Assembly: GCA_030428885.1 (NCBI GenBank)
Contig: JAUIEJ010000001.1
Location: forward strand, 620,001 to 684,000
DNA: 64,000 bases
Reading direction: 5' to 3'
Source of the DNA: Gemmatimonadota bacterium
GTDB taxonomy: Bacteria; Gemmatimonadota; Gemmatimonadetes; Longimicrobiales; Gaopeijiaceae
The notes beneath the pieces are model-generated. The model made no database searches. It was not told the origin of the DNA and was given only the letters and a program-made list of their open reading frames with translations. Below are positions 49,004 through 59,500 of this stretch, piece after piece. Positions within the stretch are counted from its first letter, which is position 1, and the number at the start of each line of letters is the position of its first letter. The position numbers were made by a program, and so were the translations under genes.

Positions 49004-50308
49004 GTGCTCCTTCCTCTCCTGCGCCGTTCGTGGTCGGCGGCCGCCCTCGGCTTCGTCTACGCCGGAGCCGTGTCCGCTCAGCTCACCCCCCGGGAGTCCC
49101 GCATCGCCGAGGCGGTGGCCGCCCACCAAGCCGACGCCGTGGCGCTCCTCCAGGAACTCGTGGACATCAACTCGGGGACCCTGAACGCGGCGGGCCAGCG
49201 GGCCGTGTACGACGTCCTGGCGCCCCGGTTCGAGGCTCTGGGCTTCACCGTGGAGTACGTGGTGCCGGCGGTTGAGAACCGAGGCGGTCACCTGGTGGCG
49301 CGGCGCAGCGGCACCTCGGGCCCCCACCTCCTCCTCATCGGTCACCTGGACACGGTGTTCGAGGAGGACAGTCCCTTTCAGCGCTGGGAACTCGTGAACG
49401 ACTCGGTGGCGCGGGGGCCCGGCGCGTCCGACATGAAGGGGGGTGACGTGGTCATCTGGTCGGCGTTGGCGGCCATGGAGGCCGAAGGGGCCCTGGACGG
49501 CGCCACCATCACCGTCGTCATGACCGGCGACGAAGAACGGCCCGGGGACCCGGTGGTGGAGGCGCGACGTGCGCTGGTGGAGGCCGGCGAGGCCGCCGAC
49601 ATCGCCCTGGGGTTCGAGGGGGGGACCCGGGGGTTGGGCGTCATCGCGCGCCGGAGCTCGAGTTCGTGGCGCCTGGAGGTGGAGGCTCGCACCGCCCATT
49701 CGTCGGGGGTGTTCAACGACAACGTGGGCGCCGGCGCCATCTACGAGGCCGCCCGGATTCTGGAGGACTTCTACTCCGAGATCCGGGGTGAGGAGAATCT
49801 CACCTTCAACGCCTCCACCATCGTGGGGGGCACCGAGGCCGCCTGGGACGACGTCACCGCCCGGGGCACCGCCTTCGGCAAGACCAACGTCGTGCCGCCG
49901 GTGGCCATCGTCACGGGCGACATCCGCACCATCACCGACGATCAGCTCCAGCGCACCCGGGAGAAGATGCGGCAGATCGTGGCCCGGTCTCTTCCGGGCA
50001 CGTCGGCCCGCATCACGTTTCACGACGGGTACCCCTCCATGCCCCCCACCGACGCCAACCGCGACCTCCTGGCCGTGCTCAGCGGCGTGAGCCAGGACCT
50101 GGGCGTGGGGCCCGTGGCGCCCTTCGATCCCGGGCGCCGAGGTGCGGCGGACATCTCGTTCGTGGCCTCGGTGGTGGACGCCGGGCTCGACGGATTGGGT
50201 CCCGAGGGGAGCGGGTCCCACACCGTCGAGGAGACGGTGAACCTGCGCTCCCTGGAGCGGGCGGCGCAGCGGGCGGCGCTTCTCATGACCCGCCTCGTGG
50301 GGAACTGA
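49004..50308 (+). CDS. M20 family zinc peptidase (carboxypeptidase-like)
   Basis: 434 residues from GTG 49004 with a Sec signal peptide (ending AVSAQ). Active-site landmarks: LIGHLDTVFEEDSPF (metal His and catalytic Asp), GASDMKGG (bridging Asp), TGDEER (catalytic Glu plus metal Glu) and a late GSGSHTVEE (metal His). An insertion between the two metal halves is the dimerisation lid. Periplasmic hydrolysis of peptides or small amides; the exact substrate cannot be read from sequence. A short hairpin (50309-50324) follows. Confidence 0.9.
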   Translation: MLLPLLRRSWSAAALGFVYAGAVSAQLTPRESRIAEAVAAHQADAVALLQELVDINSGTLNAAGQRAVYDVLAPRFEALGFTVEYVVPAVENRGGHLVARRSGTSGPHLLLIGHLDTVFEEDSPFQRWELVNDSVARGPGASDMKGGDVVIWSALAAMEAEGALDGATITVVMTGDEERPGDPVVEARRALVEAGEAADIALGFEGGTRGLGVIARRSSSSWRLEVEARTAHSSGVFNDNVGAGAIYEAARILEDFYSEIRGEENLTFNASTIVGGTEAAWDDVTARGTAFGKTNVVPPVAIVTGDIRTITDDQLQRTREKMRQIVARSLPGTSARITFHDGYPSMPPTDANRDLLAVLSGVSQDLGVGPVAPFDPGRRGAADISFVASVVDAGLDGLGPEGSGSHTVEETVNLRSLERAAQRAALLMTRLVGN

Positions 50309-50324
50309 GGGGCGGGTCCGCCCC
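50309..50324 (+). terminator. Short hairpin after the M20 gene
   Basis: GGGGCG (50309-50314), loop GGTC, CGCCCC (50319-50324), immediately after the TGA. Six perfect GC pairs without a T-run; likely a weak terminator isolating the PadR-ADOP unit. Confidence 0.45.
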
Positions 50325-50335
50325 GGCGCGGGCTC

Positions 50336-50394
50336 TTGACAGTCGGTCCCCTCTGGACCAAACATATCGAAGATCGACATGACGAACTTCGATA
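50336..50394 (+). promoter_or_regulatory. PadR promoter and inverted-repeat operator
   Basis: TTGACA (50336-50341) is a perfect -35. Downstream, TATCGAAG (50365-50372) and CTTCGATA (50387-50394) form a perfect 8-bp inverted repeat with a 14-base spacer, covering the presumed -10/start region and ending 10 bases before the padR GTG. Classic layout for self-repression by a dimeric PadR. Inference from geometry. Confidence 0.6.
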
Positions 50395-50404
50395 GGGTGT
50401 GCCC

Positions 50405-50755
50405 GTGTCCGACGCCGACCTCGATGCCGTACTGCCCCTGTCCCGGAGCCTGCTCCATCTGCTCATGGCCCTCCAGGAGGGCGAACGCCACGGCTACGCG
50501 GTGATGAAGTGGGTGGAAGACCACACCGGGGGGGTGGTGCGCATGGGGCCCGGGACCCTCTACACCACGATTCAGCGGGCCGAGACCCTGGGGCTCGTGG
50601 TGGAATCCCGGGACCGCCCCCCGTCGGACGAGGACCAGCGGCAACGGAAGTACTACGACGTCACGCCGCTGGGCCTGGCCGCCCTCACCGCCGAAGTGGA
50701 GCGACTGGGAGCCTTCGTGGACCGGGCCCGGGCCGCCCTCTCCCGGGGGCGGTGA
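50405..50755 (+). CDS. PadR family transcriptional regulator (module 1)
   Basis: 116 residues from GTG 50405 (GTG 50399 is too close to the AGGG ribosome-binding site). Winged-helix PadR: LLHLLMALQEGERHGYAVMKWVED, MGPGTLYTTIQRAETLGLV, then KYYDVTPLGLAALTAEVERL. Precedes an ADOP permease gene by 4 bases; such pairs are common in Acidobacteria- and Gemmatimonadota-type genomes. The operator lies directly upstream. Confidence 0.9.
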   Translation: MSDADLDAVLPLSRSLLHLLMALQEGERHGYAVMKWVEDHTGGVVRMGPGTLYTTIQRAETLGLVVESRDRPPSDEDQRQRKYYDVTPLGLAALTAEVERLGAFVDRARAALSRGR

Positions 50756-50759
50756 GGGC

Positions 50760-53483
50760 ATGACGGGGCGGGGTGGGGGGTGGGGGGACCGGGTCTATCG
50801 GGGGGCACTGTACCTCTACCCTCGGGCGTTCCGCGCCCGGTTCGGGCCCGGTCTCGTCGAGCTCTTCCGGGCTCGCCGGAGCGAGGCGCGCCACGAGGGT
50901 TGGGCCGGGAGACTCCGCTTCTGGGGAGAGACCGTCGTCGATCTCATGCGAGCGGTCCCCGACGCCTGGCGGCAGGCCTGGGCCGCGAGGGAATCCAACG
51001 AGAACCCATGGGAGGTGGTGATGGATGGTGTGCGGCAGGATCTCGGATTCGCGGTTCGAACGCTCTCACGGTCCCCCGGGTTCACGGCCCTGGCGGTCCT
51101 GACCCTGGCCGTGGGCATCGGCTCCACGTCGGCCATCTTCGGCGTGGTGAACTCGGTGCTCCTGCGCCCCCTTCCGTACGGGGACCCCGACCGCGTCGTG
51201 ACGCTGTGGAGTTCGTGGCGCGGCTTCGAGAAGACCTGGCTCTCCGAGTCCGAGGCCCAGGCGTACTCGAGCATGACCGACTCGTTCGAGGGCGTGGCGG
51301 TCTGGGGAGGGACCAACGTCAACTTCTCCAGCCCCGACAACCCGGAACGGGTGTCGGGCGCTTTGGCGACCCACGACCTCGACGAGGTTCTGGGATTCGA
51401 GATGGCCGCCGGTCGCTTCTTCACCGAAGAGGAGGGCCTGGAGGCCGAGGTGGGACCGGCCGAGAGCATCGTGATCTCCCACGAGGCGTGGTTGCGGCGG
51501 TACGGGGCGGACCCGGCGACGGTGGGGCGGAGGGTGGAGGTCAACGGACGGGCGCGGGAGATCGTGGGCGTCCTGCCCGAGGGGTTTCGCCTCCCCACCG
51601 ACTTCGGGACCGCCACGGTGTCGGACGTCTACTTCCCCATGGCGTTGCCCCGGGAGGTGCCGTCCAGCTTTTCGCAGGGCGGTGGATCCCACTTCCTCTT
51701 CGGCGCGGCCCGCCTGAAGCCCGGGGTCACCGTGGAAGCGGCCCGGGCCGACGTGGGCCGCGTGGTGGATCGGCTCCGGGCGGAGTTCGGCGCCTACCCG
51801 CCGGAGCGGGCCTTCGAGCCCATCGTCCTGGCGGCCCAGGACGACATCGTGGGGTCCCTCCGGCCCGCGGTCCTGGCGCTCCTGGGCACCGTGGTGTTCG
51901 TTCTCCTCATCGCCTGCGCCAACGTGGCCAATCTGCACCTCGCCCGGGCGAGGGCCCGCACGTCCGAACTGGCGGTGCGGGCGGCTCTGGGGGCCGAGCG
52001 TCGCCGCATCGTGCGGCAGCTTCTCACCGAGAGCGCCGTGTTGGCGGGCGTGGGGGGCACGCTGGGCCTGGGGCTGGCCTGGGCCGGAGTGGAGATCTTC
52101 CGGCGCCTCGATCCGGGCACCCTGCCCCGGGTGGGCGACGTGCGCATCGACGCCGCGGTGGTGGCCTTCTCGGTGGCGGCCACGGTGGGGACGGTGATCC
52201 TCTTCGGGGTCGGTCCGGCGTTCCAGGCCGTGGGCCCGGGGCTGCGGCACCGTATGGGGGGGCGCAGCGGTAGCGGTACGAGTCGCTGGCAGGGGGCGCT
52301 GGTGGCCTTCGAGATGGCGCTGGCGGTGGTGTTGGTGGTGGGCGCGGGCCTCATGGTCCGGACCTTCGATCACCTCACCACCATCGACGCCGGCTTCGAC
52401 GGATCCCGGGTGCTGTCGCTGGCCGTGAGCCTGCCCACCACCACCTACACCACCCCCGAGGAGATGCTCACCTTCCACCGGGAGGCGCTGCGGGCCATGG
52501 GCGAGCTCCCGGGCGTGGAGGCGGTCTCGGCGGCCCGCATCCTCCCCCTGGCGTCCCAGATCGGGGACTGGGGGGTGAGTCTGGAGGGGTACGAGCCGGC
52601 TCCGGGTCTGCCCATGAACGGCGATTGGCAGATCGCGGCTCCTGGCTATTTCGAGGTCATGGGGATTCCCCTGGTGCGGGGCCGGACGCTGGAGCCCGGA
52701 GACGACGAGCGAGGCGGCATGGTGGTGGTGGTCAACGAAGCCTTCGCCCGCCATTTCTGGCCCGACGGCAGCGATCCCGTGGGCCGGCGCATGGCCATGA
52801 ACACCGGCGCCGACGAACCGACCTGGATGACCATCGTGGGCGTCGTGGGCGACGTGACCCACAACGGACTCACTGCCGAGATCAAGCGGAAGTTCTACGT
52901 GCCCCTGGGCCAGTGGAACGCCGCGTCGGGGGGCGGACGCCCCAACTCCATGCGCTACGTGGCGCGAACCGCGGGGAATCCGGCCACGGCGGCCGCCCCG
53001 ATCCGGTCCCTCATCCGGAGCATGGATCCCACCCTGGCCGTGGCCGAGGTCCGCACCGTGGCGGACATCAAGGCCGCCGCGGTCTCCCAGCCGCGCTTCA
53101 CCGTGGTGCTCATGGGCGCGTTCTCGCTGGTGGCCGTGCTCCTGGCCGTCATCGGAATCTACGGGGTGGTCTCATACGGCGTGACCCGCCGGGTGCGGGA
53201 GATCGGCGTGAGGATGGCCCTGGGGGCTCAGGGCCATACCGTCGTGGGACTCCTCCTCCGGCGGGGGGCCGCCATGGTGGTGGCCGGACTCCTGGCCGGG
53301 ACGGTGGCGGCGGTGCTCCTGTCGCGCTTCCTGTCGTCCCTGCTCTACGAGGTGCGCCCCACCGATCCGGCCACCTACGTCACCGTGGTGGCCGGCTTCG
53401 CCGCCGTCGCCGCCGCGGCCACCTGGATTCCGGCCCGGCGGGCCGCGCGCATCGATCCGGTCCGGGCCCTGAAGGCCGAGTGA
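50760..53483 (+). CDS. ADOP-type ABC permease (module 1)
   Basis: 907 residues. The N-terminal ~90 residues (LYLYPRAFRARFGPGLVELF) are the ADOP-specific soluble extension. Two MacB/FtsX-like halves follow: a membrane helix after LGFAVRTLSRSPGFTALAV, a periplasmic MacB_PCD domain, three helices from LLGTVVFVLLIACANVANLH, then a second PCD domain and terminal helices with LAVIGIYGVVSYGVTRRVRE. No ATPase gene is adjacent, so an ATPase from elsewhere would be needed. Possible role in export or envelope stress; substrate unknown. Confidence 0.87.
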   Translation: MTGRGGGWGDRVYRGALYLYPRAFRARFGPGLVELFRARRSEARHEGWAGRLRFWGETVVDLMRAVPDAWRQAWAARESNENPWEVVMDGVRQDLGFAVRTLSRSPGFTALAVLTLAVGIGSTSAIFGVVNSVLLRPLPYGDPDRVVTLWSSWRGFEKTWLSESEAQAYSSMTDSFEGVAVWGGTNVNFSSPDNPERVSGALATHDLDEVLGFEMAAGRFFTEEEGLEAEVGPAESIVISHEAWLRRYGADPATVGRRVEVNGRAREIVGVLPEGFRLPTDFGTATVSDVYFPMALPREVPSSFSQGGGSHFLFGAARLKPGVTVEAARADVGRVVDRLRAEFGAYPPERAFEPIVLAAQDDIVGSLRPAVLALLGTVVFVLLIACANVANLHLARARARTSELAVRAALGAERRRIVRQLLTESAVLAGVGGTLGLGLAWAGVEIFRRLDPGTLPRVGDVRIDAAVVAFSVAATVGTVILFGVGPAFQAVGPGLRHRMGGRSGSGTSRWQGALVAFEMALAVVLVVGAGLMVRTFDHLTTIDAGFDGSRVLSLAVSLPTTTYTTPEEMLTFHREALRAMGELPGVEAVSAARILPLASQIGDWGVSLEGYEPAPGLPMNGDWQIAAPGYFEVMGIPLVRGRTLEPGDDERGGMVVVVNEAFARHFWPDGSDPVGRRMAMNTGADEPTWMTIVGVVGDVTHNGLTAEIKRKFYVPLGQWNAASGGGRPNSMRYVARTAGNPATAAAPIRSLIRSMDPTLAVAEVRTVADIKAAAVSQPRFTVVLMGAFSLVAVLLAVIGIYGVVSYGVTRRVREIGVRMALGAQGHTVVGLLLRRGAAMVVAGLLAGTVAAVLLSRFLSSLLYEVRPTDPATYVTVVAGFAAVAAAATWIPARRAARIDPVRALKAE

Positions 53484-53500
53484 TTCCGGGGTAGGGGGCG

Positions 53501-56155
53501 TCACTCCCGCCGCAGGACGGTGGCCGGATCCACGGCTGCCGCCCGCCACGCCGGCAGGAGTGCCGCCCCCAGGGCCACGGCCCCCAGGGTCAGGACCACC
53601 GCGCCGAAGGTGGCCGGATCCGAGGGGGCCACGTCGTAGAGGACCGACGCCAGGACCCGGCTGGTGACGGCGGCGGCCAGGAGTCCCACTCCCAGGCCCA
53701 CGGCCACCGGAACCAGGCTCCGGCCCACCGCCGTGCCCAGGACCTCGCGCCGCCGGGCGCCCAACGCCACACGAACGCCGAACTCCCCGGTGCGTCGCCC
53801 CACGGCGAAGGCGGTGACCCCGAACACGCCCACGGCCCCCAGGAGGAGGGCAAGGAGGCCGAAGCCCCCCAGGACCGTGGCGAGGAAGCGGGTGGTGGCC
53901 GCGGAGTCGGCGTAGACCGACGTGAGGGGCTCCAGCCCCCCGACGGGCACGTCGGGGTCCACGGCCCACACCGCGTCCCGGAGGGCCCGGGCCGGCGCCG
54001 CCGGATCGATGCCGGGGCGGACGCGGGCCACGATCCAGAAGGTGGCGTCCCAGGTCAACTGGCCGTGGGCGAAGTACATCTCGGGGCGGGGCTCGCTGCC
54101 GAAGCCGTGCTGGCGCACGTCGCCCACCACCCCCACGACCCGGGCGGTGGTGGAGGTGATGCGCAGGGTCAGACCCAGGGGGTCGGATTCGGCGGGCCAG
54201 TAGCGGTCGACGAACGCCTGATTGACCACCACCACCGTCTCGCCGCCTTCGTCGTCGGTGGGCTGCAGGGTGCGGCCCTGCAGAAGGGGCACCTGCACCG
54301 TCTCCAGGTAGCCGGGGGTCACGAGTCGGATGTTCACGGAAGGGGTGGTCCCGTCGGTGGACTCGAACCCTTCGGGCCGGGTGGGAAAGCTCCAGTTGTC
54401 GCTGGTGCCCGGCAGCAGGTGGATTGCGGCGGCCCGCTCCACTTCCGGGAGCGCCTCCACCCGCTCCAGCACCTGGGCGTAGTACGAGCGGAACGCGGGG
54501 CCGTCGGGGTAGCGACCCGTCGGGGGACTGGGCCGGAGCACCACGAGGCCGTCGGGGGCGATGCCCAGCTCTTCCGACGTCATGCGATGGAGGGACTTGA
54601 GCATGAGTCCCGACCCCACCACCACCACCACCGCAAGGGCCACCTCGGCGGTGACCAGGATCGGGGTGAGTCGGGATCCGCCCCGACGACCCGTTCCCCG
54701 GGCGGCCCGTCCCAGCGACGCCGTGGCGTCGACCCGGGAGGTGCGGAGGGCCGGGACCACGCCGGCCACCAGCGTGGCCAGGAGGGTGGCGCCCAGAGCG
54801 AACAGGAGCACGGAGCCGTCCACCCCGATCTGGTCGAGGCGGGGGAAGTCGGGGGGCGCCAGCGCCACCAGTCCCCGGACGAGGCCGAAGGAGAGGGCGA
54901 TCCCCAGGGCGCCCCCCGCCGCCCCGAGGAGGGTGCTCTCCACCAGGAGCAGCCGCACGATGCGGGGGCGGCGGGCTCCCAGAGCCGCCCGGAGGGCCAG
55001 GTCGTGGCCCCGTCCTTCGCCCCGGGCCAGAAGCAGGTTGGCGACGTTGGCGCAGGCCATGAGAAGCACCAGGCTCACGGCCCCCAGCGAGGCCCACAGC
55101 ACGGGGCCCACCGACGCCGTGGCGTCGAGATGGAGGGGGCGGACGTCGGCCTCCCGGACGTCTTCGTCGGTGACCAGGCGGGGCATGTGCTCCCGGACGT
55201 CCCGGGCCCACCCGCGGATCTGCTCGGCGGCTTCGGCCACGGTGGCGCCGGGGGCCAGCCGGGCCACCCGGTCGTTGACGTACCAGGTGTCGTCGTCGGC
55301 CATGTCGGTGCCCGGGGGGAGGGTGAGGGGCACCCAGACGTCGGGGTCGTGGGCCAGGGGGTGGAACTCGGGACCCATCACCCCCACCACGGTCCGGGTA
55401 TCGGCGTCGTTGGTGGACAGGGCGATCCGGCGGCCCACCACCGCCGGATCGGCCCCGAAGGCCCGCACCCAGAATCCGTGGGAGAGGACGACCACGTCAC
55501 CGGCGCCCGGTACGCCCTCGCCGGCGTCGAAGTCCCGGCCCAGGACCGGCCGGGCCCCCAGGACCCGGAAGTGGTCCACCGAGACCCGGGCTCCCCGCAC
55601 CTCCAGGGGCTCGCCCTGGCCCGTGAGGGTGAATCCCCACCCGCTGTACCCCGTGATGGACTCCAGGGCCGGAGACGCCGCCAACGCATCCCGGACCATG
55701 GCGCCGTTGAAGTTCATGGTGGGCCACACCGCCACCAGACGGTCGGGCTCGGGGTAGGGCAGGGGGGTCAACAGCACCCCATCCACCGCCGACCAGGTGG
55801 CCGTGGCCGCCCCCACCCCCAGGGCCAGGGTGCCCACGATGCCCGCGCTGGCCAGAGGCCGGCGACCGAGAGATTTCGCGCCCTGTCGTAGATCCTGCAG
55901 CCATCCGCCCATCCCGTCCTCCCTGTCGATGTACGTGGGGCGCCACTCCGGGGCGAGCACCCCGTGGACGCCCAGATCGAGGATCGCCCGAGCCCAGACC
56001 CACCCTCGCCCCAGGGGCCCTCGGGCCGCCCCCAGGCGCACGGCGAAGAGGTCCTCGAGGTCGGGACCGAAGCGTCGCCCCAGGTCGTGGGGCAGAAAGC
56101 GGATCAGGCGGCGATACAGGGCCCGGGCCCGCCGGTGCTCGGGTCGCCGCCTCAC
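53501..56155 (-). CDS. ADOP-type ABC permease (module 2)
   Basis: 884 residues from GTG 56155, which overlaps the padR stop (GTGA); the longer frame upstream is inside padR. Same architecture as module 1: the ADOP extension (LIRFLPHDLGRRFGPDLEDLF), then LRQGAKSLGRRPLASAGIV, PCD domains, ASLGAVSLVLLMACANVANL and a terminal LALLLGAVGVFGVTAFAVG. Clearly paralogous to, but divergent from, module 1. Convergent with it across 17 bases. Confidence 0.87.
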   Translation of the reverse strand: MRRRPEHRRARALYRRLIRFLPHDLGRRFGPDLEDLFAVRLGAARGPLGRGWVWARAILDLGVHGVLAPEWRPTYIDREDGMGGWLQDLRQGAKSLGRRPLASAGIVGTLALGVGAATATWSAVDGVLLTPLPYPEPDRLVAVWPTMNFNGAMVRDALAASPALESITGYSGWGFTLTGQGEPLEVRGARVSVDHFRVLGARPVLGRDFDAGEGVPGAGDVVVLSHGFWVRAFGADPAVVGRRIALSTNDADTRTVVGVMGPEFHPLAHDPDVWVPLTLPPGTDMADDDTWYVNDRVARLAPGATVAEAAEQIRGWARDVREHMPRLVTDEDVREADVRPLHLDATASVGPVLWASLGAVSLVLLMACANVANLLLARGEGRGHDLALRAALGARRPRIVRLLLVESTLLGAAGGALGIALSFGLVRGLVALAPPDFPRLDQIGVDGSVLLFALGATLLATLVAGVVPALRTSRVDATASLGRAARGTGRRGGSRLTPILVTAEVALAVVVVVGSGLMLKSLHRMTSEELGIAPDGLVVLRPSPPTGRYPDGPAFRSYYAQVLERVEALPEVERAAAIHLLPGTSDNWSFPTRPEGFESTDGTTPSVNIRLVTPGYLETVQVPLLQGRTLQPTDDEGGETVVVVNQAFVDRYWPAESDPLGLTLRITSTTARVVGVVGDVRQHGFGSEPRPEMYFAHGQLTWDATFWIVARVRPGIDPAAPARALRDAVWAVDPDVPVGGLEPLTSVYADSAATTRFLATVLGGFGLLALLLGAVGVFGVTAFAVGRRTGEFGVRVALGARRREVLGTAVGRSLVPVAVGLGVGLLAAAVTSRVLASVLYDVAPSDPATFGAVVLTLGAVALGAALLPAWRAAAVDPATVLRRE

Positions 56156-56496
56156 CCCTCGGCCTCTCCCAGGAGGTCCCGGGCGTCGGCTTCGCGCACC
56201 AGGTCCCGGAGCCGCCGGGCCTCGTCCCGGGCGACCCGCCGTCCCGCAGGAGTGAGGCCCAGATAGGTGCGCCGGGGATCGGCGCCCTCCGGCGACGGGC
56301 ACTCCTCCAGAAGGCCCCGGGCTGACAGATCACGGATCCGTCGGAAGAGGTTGGCCGGGTAGATGGTCATTCGGCCCCCCTCCGCGCGTTCGATCTCCCG
56401 GACGATGGCCGTGCCGTAGCTGGGCTCGGCCGTCAGGACCATGAGGATCCGGAATTCCAGGGGGTGGAGGGGCGGGTGGGCGCGGGAGTCGGGCAC
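56152..56496 (-). CDS. PadR family transcriptional regulator (module 2)
   Basis: 114 residues. LHPLEFRILMVLTAEPSYGTAIVREIE, then MTIYPANLFRRIRDLSARGLLEE and TYLGLTPAGRRVARDEARRL: the PadR winged helix with YPANLF in place of the usual GTLY helix. Start codon 4 bases over the ADOP gene end. On the same strand as the RND operon, whose last gene ends 36 bases upstream. Confidence 0.87.
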   Translation of the reverse strand: MPDSRAHPPLHPLEFRILMVLTAEPSYGTAIVREIERAEGGRMTIYPANLFRRIRDLSARGLLEECPSPEGADPRRTYLGLTPAGRRVARDEARRLRDLVREADARDLLGEAEG

Positions 56497-56514
56497 GGAG
56501 GACGCTCGGTGTTT

Positions 56515-56536
56515 ACTGTCGACTGGACACTGTCAA
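56515..56536 (-). promoter_or_regulatory. Promoter and direct repeat upstream of padR module 2
   Basis: On the minus strand TTGACA (56536-56531) is a perfect -35 overlapping the RND stop codon. On the plus strand ACTGTC occurs at 56515-56520 and 56529-56534, 14 bases apart, a spacing suiting a dimeric regulator. The spacing to a -10 is not optimal (TAAACA after 15). Confidence 0.4.
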
Positions 56537-59500
56537 AATGATTCTATCTCGTGGGACAGGTCCCGTCCCGAAAGGGTTGCACCGAGGCGGTAGAGCACGG
56601 GGACCACGAACAGGGTGAGCACCGTGCTGACCAGGAGTCCCCCGATGATGACCCACCCCAACGGGCTCCACAGCGACGACCCCGTGAGGGTGAGGGGCAG
56701 GAGTCCCCCGATGGTGGTGAGGGTGGTGAGGACGATGGGTGAGAACCGGGCCTCGCCGGCCCGGGCCAGCGCCTCGTCCACGTCGGCGCCCTCTCCCCGG
56801 GCCCGATTGGCGAACTCCACCAGCAGGATCGCGTTGTTGATCACGATGCCGGCGAGGCTGGTGATGCCGATGAAGGCGGTGAACGAGAAGGTGTATCCGG
56901 TGACGAGCAACGCCAGGACGGCGCCGACGAAGGCCAGGGGCACGGCCGCGAAGATCACGAGGGGCTGGACGAAGGAACGGAACTGGAGGACGAGCACGGC
57001 GAAGATCCCGAAGACCGCCACCAAGAGGGCCCGGAGCATGCCCGCGAACCCCTCCTGCTGTTCCTCGAAGACGCCCCCGGCGATCCAGCGGTAGCCGTCG
57101 GGCCACGGCTCGGATTCCAGGGCCTGGCGCGCGGCCCGGGTCACGTCCAGGGCCGAGACGTCGGCGTCGACCCGGGCCGTCACGGTGGCGACGCGCTCAC
57201 CGTCGTAGTGCTCGAGCAGGCCGGTGGCTTCCACCAGCTCCACCCGGGCCACCTGGGCCAGGGGCACCCGGGCCCCGGTGCGCGTCCGAAGCCGAATCCG
57301 GTCGAGGTCGTCGGGCGTGGGATGCTCTCCGGAGATCGGCATGCGCACCACCACGTCGAGCTCCTCGCCCCGGGGGTCGCGCCACGTGGTGACCGGGGTC
57401 CCGGCCAGATGGGCGCGGACCGTGCGGTCGAGGGTCGCCGGGTCGAGTCCGGTGAGGTGGAGGCGGCCCGGATCCACCCGGAGGGCCAGATCGGTGCGGC
57501 GCTCCCCCAGAGCGTTTCGCACGTCCCGGGCCCCGGGTGTGGCCCGGAGGATCTCCTCGATCCGGCGGGAGAGGCGCGTCAGTTCGCCGATCTCGTCGCC
57601 CACGACCCGAAAGACCACCGGGGCCTCCACCGGGGGGCCGTTTTCGAACTCCACCACGGTGAAGCGGGCTCCGGGGATGCGGGCGAGGGAGTCACGCAGC
57701 GCGGGAATCACCCGCGCGTGATCGGCGAACGTCGCCGTCTGGACGAACACCTGGCCGACGTTGGAGGTCTCCCCGCGGGGCACCACGTTGTAGTAGACCT
57801 GGGGGTGGTCCCGCCCGGTGTTGCCCGCGACCCGTTCCACGTCGTCCAGCCCGGCCACCAGTTCCTCCACCCTCCGGACCACGCCGTCGGTCCCGTCGAG
57901 GGACGTGCCGGCCGGGGCCTCGATGGAGACGAGGAACTGGGGCTTCTCGGCCGCGGGGAAGAGGGAGACGCCCACAAGGGGGAAGAGGGCGAGGCTCAGG
58001 GCCAGGGCCAGGGCAGCCCCCCCCAGGACCCGGGCCGGATGGCGGAGGGCCCCCTCCAGGGCCCGGCGATACGGACCCGTGGCGAGGCCCGTGAGGCGAT
58101 CACCGCGGTGTGCCGGCGGTCCGGCCTCGGCGGTGGACGGTGGGGCGTTGGAGGGCGCCCCCGACCGGCCGGCCAGAAGTCGAGAAGCCAGCCACGGGGT
58201 CAAGGTCAGGGACAGAAGCAGCGACGCCAGGAGGGCGTAGACCACGGTCACCGGCAGGCTCCGGATGTAGTCTCCCGTGGTGGTGGGCATGGCGATCATG
58301 GGCACGAAGGCCAGCACGGTCGTGACGGTGCCGCTGGTGCTGGGACCGGCGACCTCCACGGCCCCTTCCAGGGCGGCCTTCAGGGGCGATCGACCGAGTC
58401 GCCGGTGTCGGGCCACGTTCTCCACCACGACGATGGCGTCGTCGACGAGGAGTCCCAGGGCGATGACCAGGCCCACGATGGACATCTGCTGGAGTCCGAA
58501 ATCGCCCGCGTCGACCCCGGCCAGGGCCAGGAGGACCGCGAGGGGAATCGTCATCACCACCAGCAGGGCGGGGCGCCACCCCAGGAACACGACCATGACC
58601 AACCCCACCAGGGCCACACCCTGGAGGAGGCTGGCGAAGAAGCCTCCCACCCGGGCATCGACGCTGGCGGACTGGTCGAAGAGGGGCAGGATCTCGACCC
58701 CGTCCGGGAGGGTCGTCCGGAAGGCCTCGATCTCGTCGTGGAGCGCGGCGACCACGTCCATCACGTTGGTTCCGTCCCGCTGGGTCGCCGACACGAGCAC
58801 GGCGGGCCGCCCCGACACCCGGACCCGGTGGCGGTCGTCCTCCCGGGTCTCGAAGACCTCGGCCACGTCGCCGACCCGCACCTGCTGGGCGCCTCGGCCG
58901 GCCACCACCACCTCCCGGATGGCGGCGAGGGAGCCGAGTTCCCCCGTGGTGCGCACGTTGAACCGGCGGGCGCCCGCATCGACGCTTCCACCGGGGAGGT
59001 CGAGCCCGGCCCCCCGGAGGGCGGCGGCCACGTCTTCCCACCCCAGGCCGTGGGAGTCGAGGCGCACGGGGTCGACGGCCACCCGGACCTCGCGCTCGGC
59101 CAGGGCCCACACGTCGACGGCCTTCACCCCCGCCACCCGCTCCAGGCGCCGCTCCAGGAGTTCGGCGGAGCGGCGCACCCGTTCGATCTCGTCGTCGTCG
59201 GCCCGGAGGGCGATCTGGAGGACCGACACGTCGGTCAGGCTCACCTGGATCACGTCCAGGGTGCGGAGTTCGGCGGGAAGGTCGGCCCGGATCCGGTTCA
59301 CGGCCTGGAGCACGCGATCGTAGCCGTCGTCGGGGTCGGTGCCCACCACCATGTCGACGGAGATCCGGGCCAGGCCGTCGTCCATGGTGGACTGCACCCG
59401 ATCGACGTCGTCGAGCTCCCGGAGCTCTTCCTCGACGGGGTCCACCACCAGCGACTCCAGGTCCGTCGCGTCGGCGCCGGGGAGGACGGCCACGATGGTC

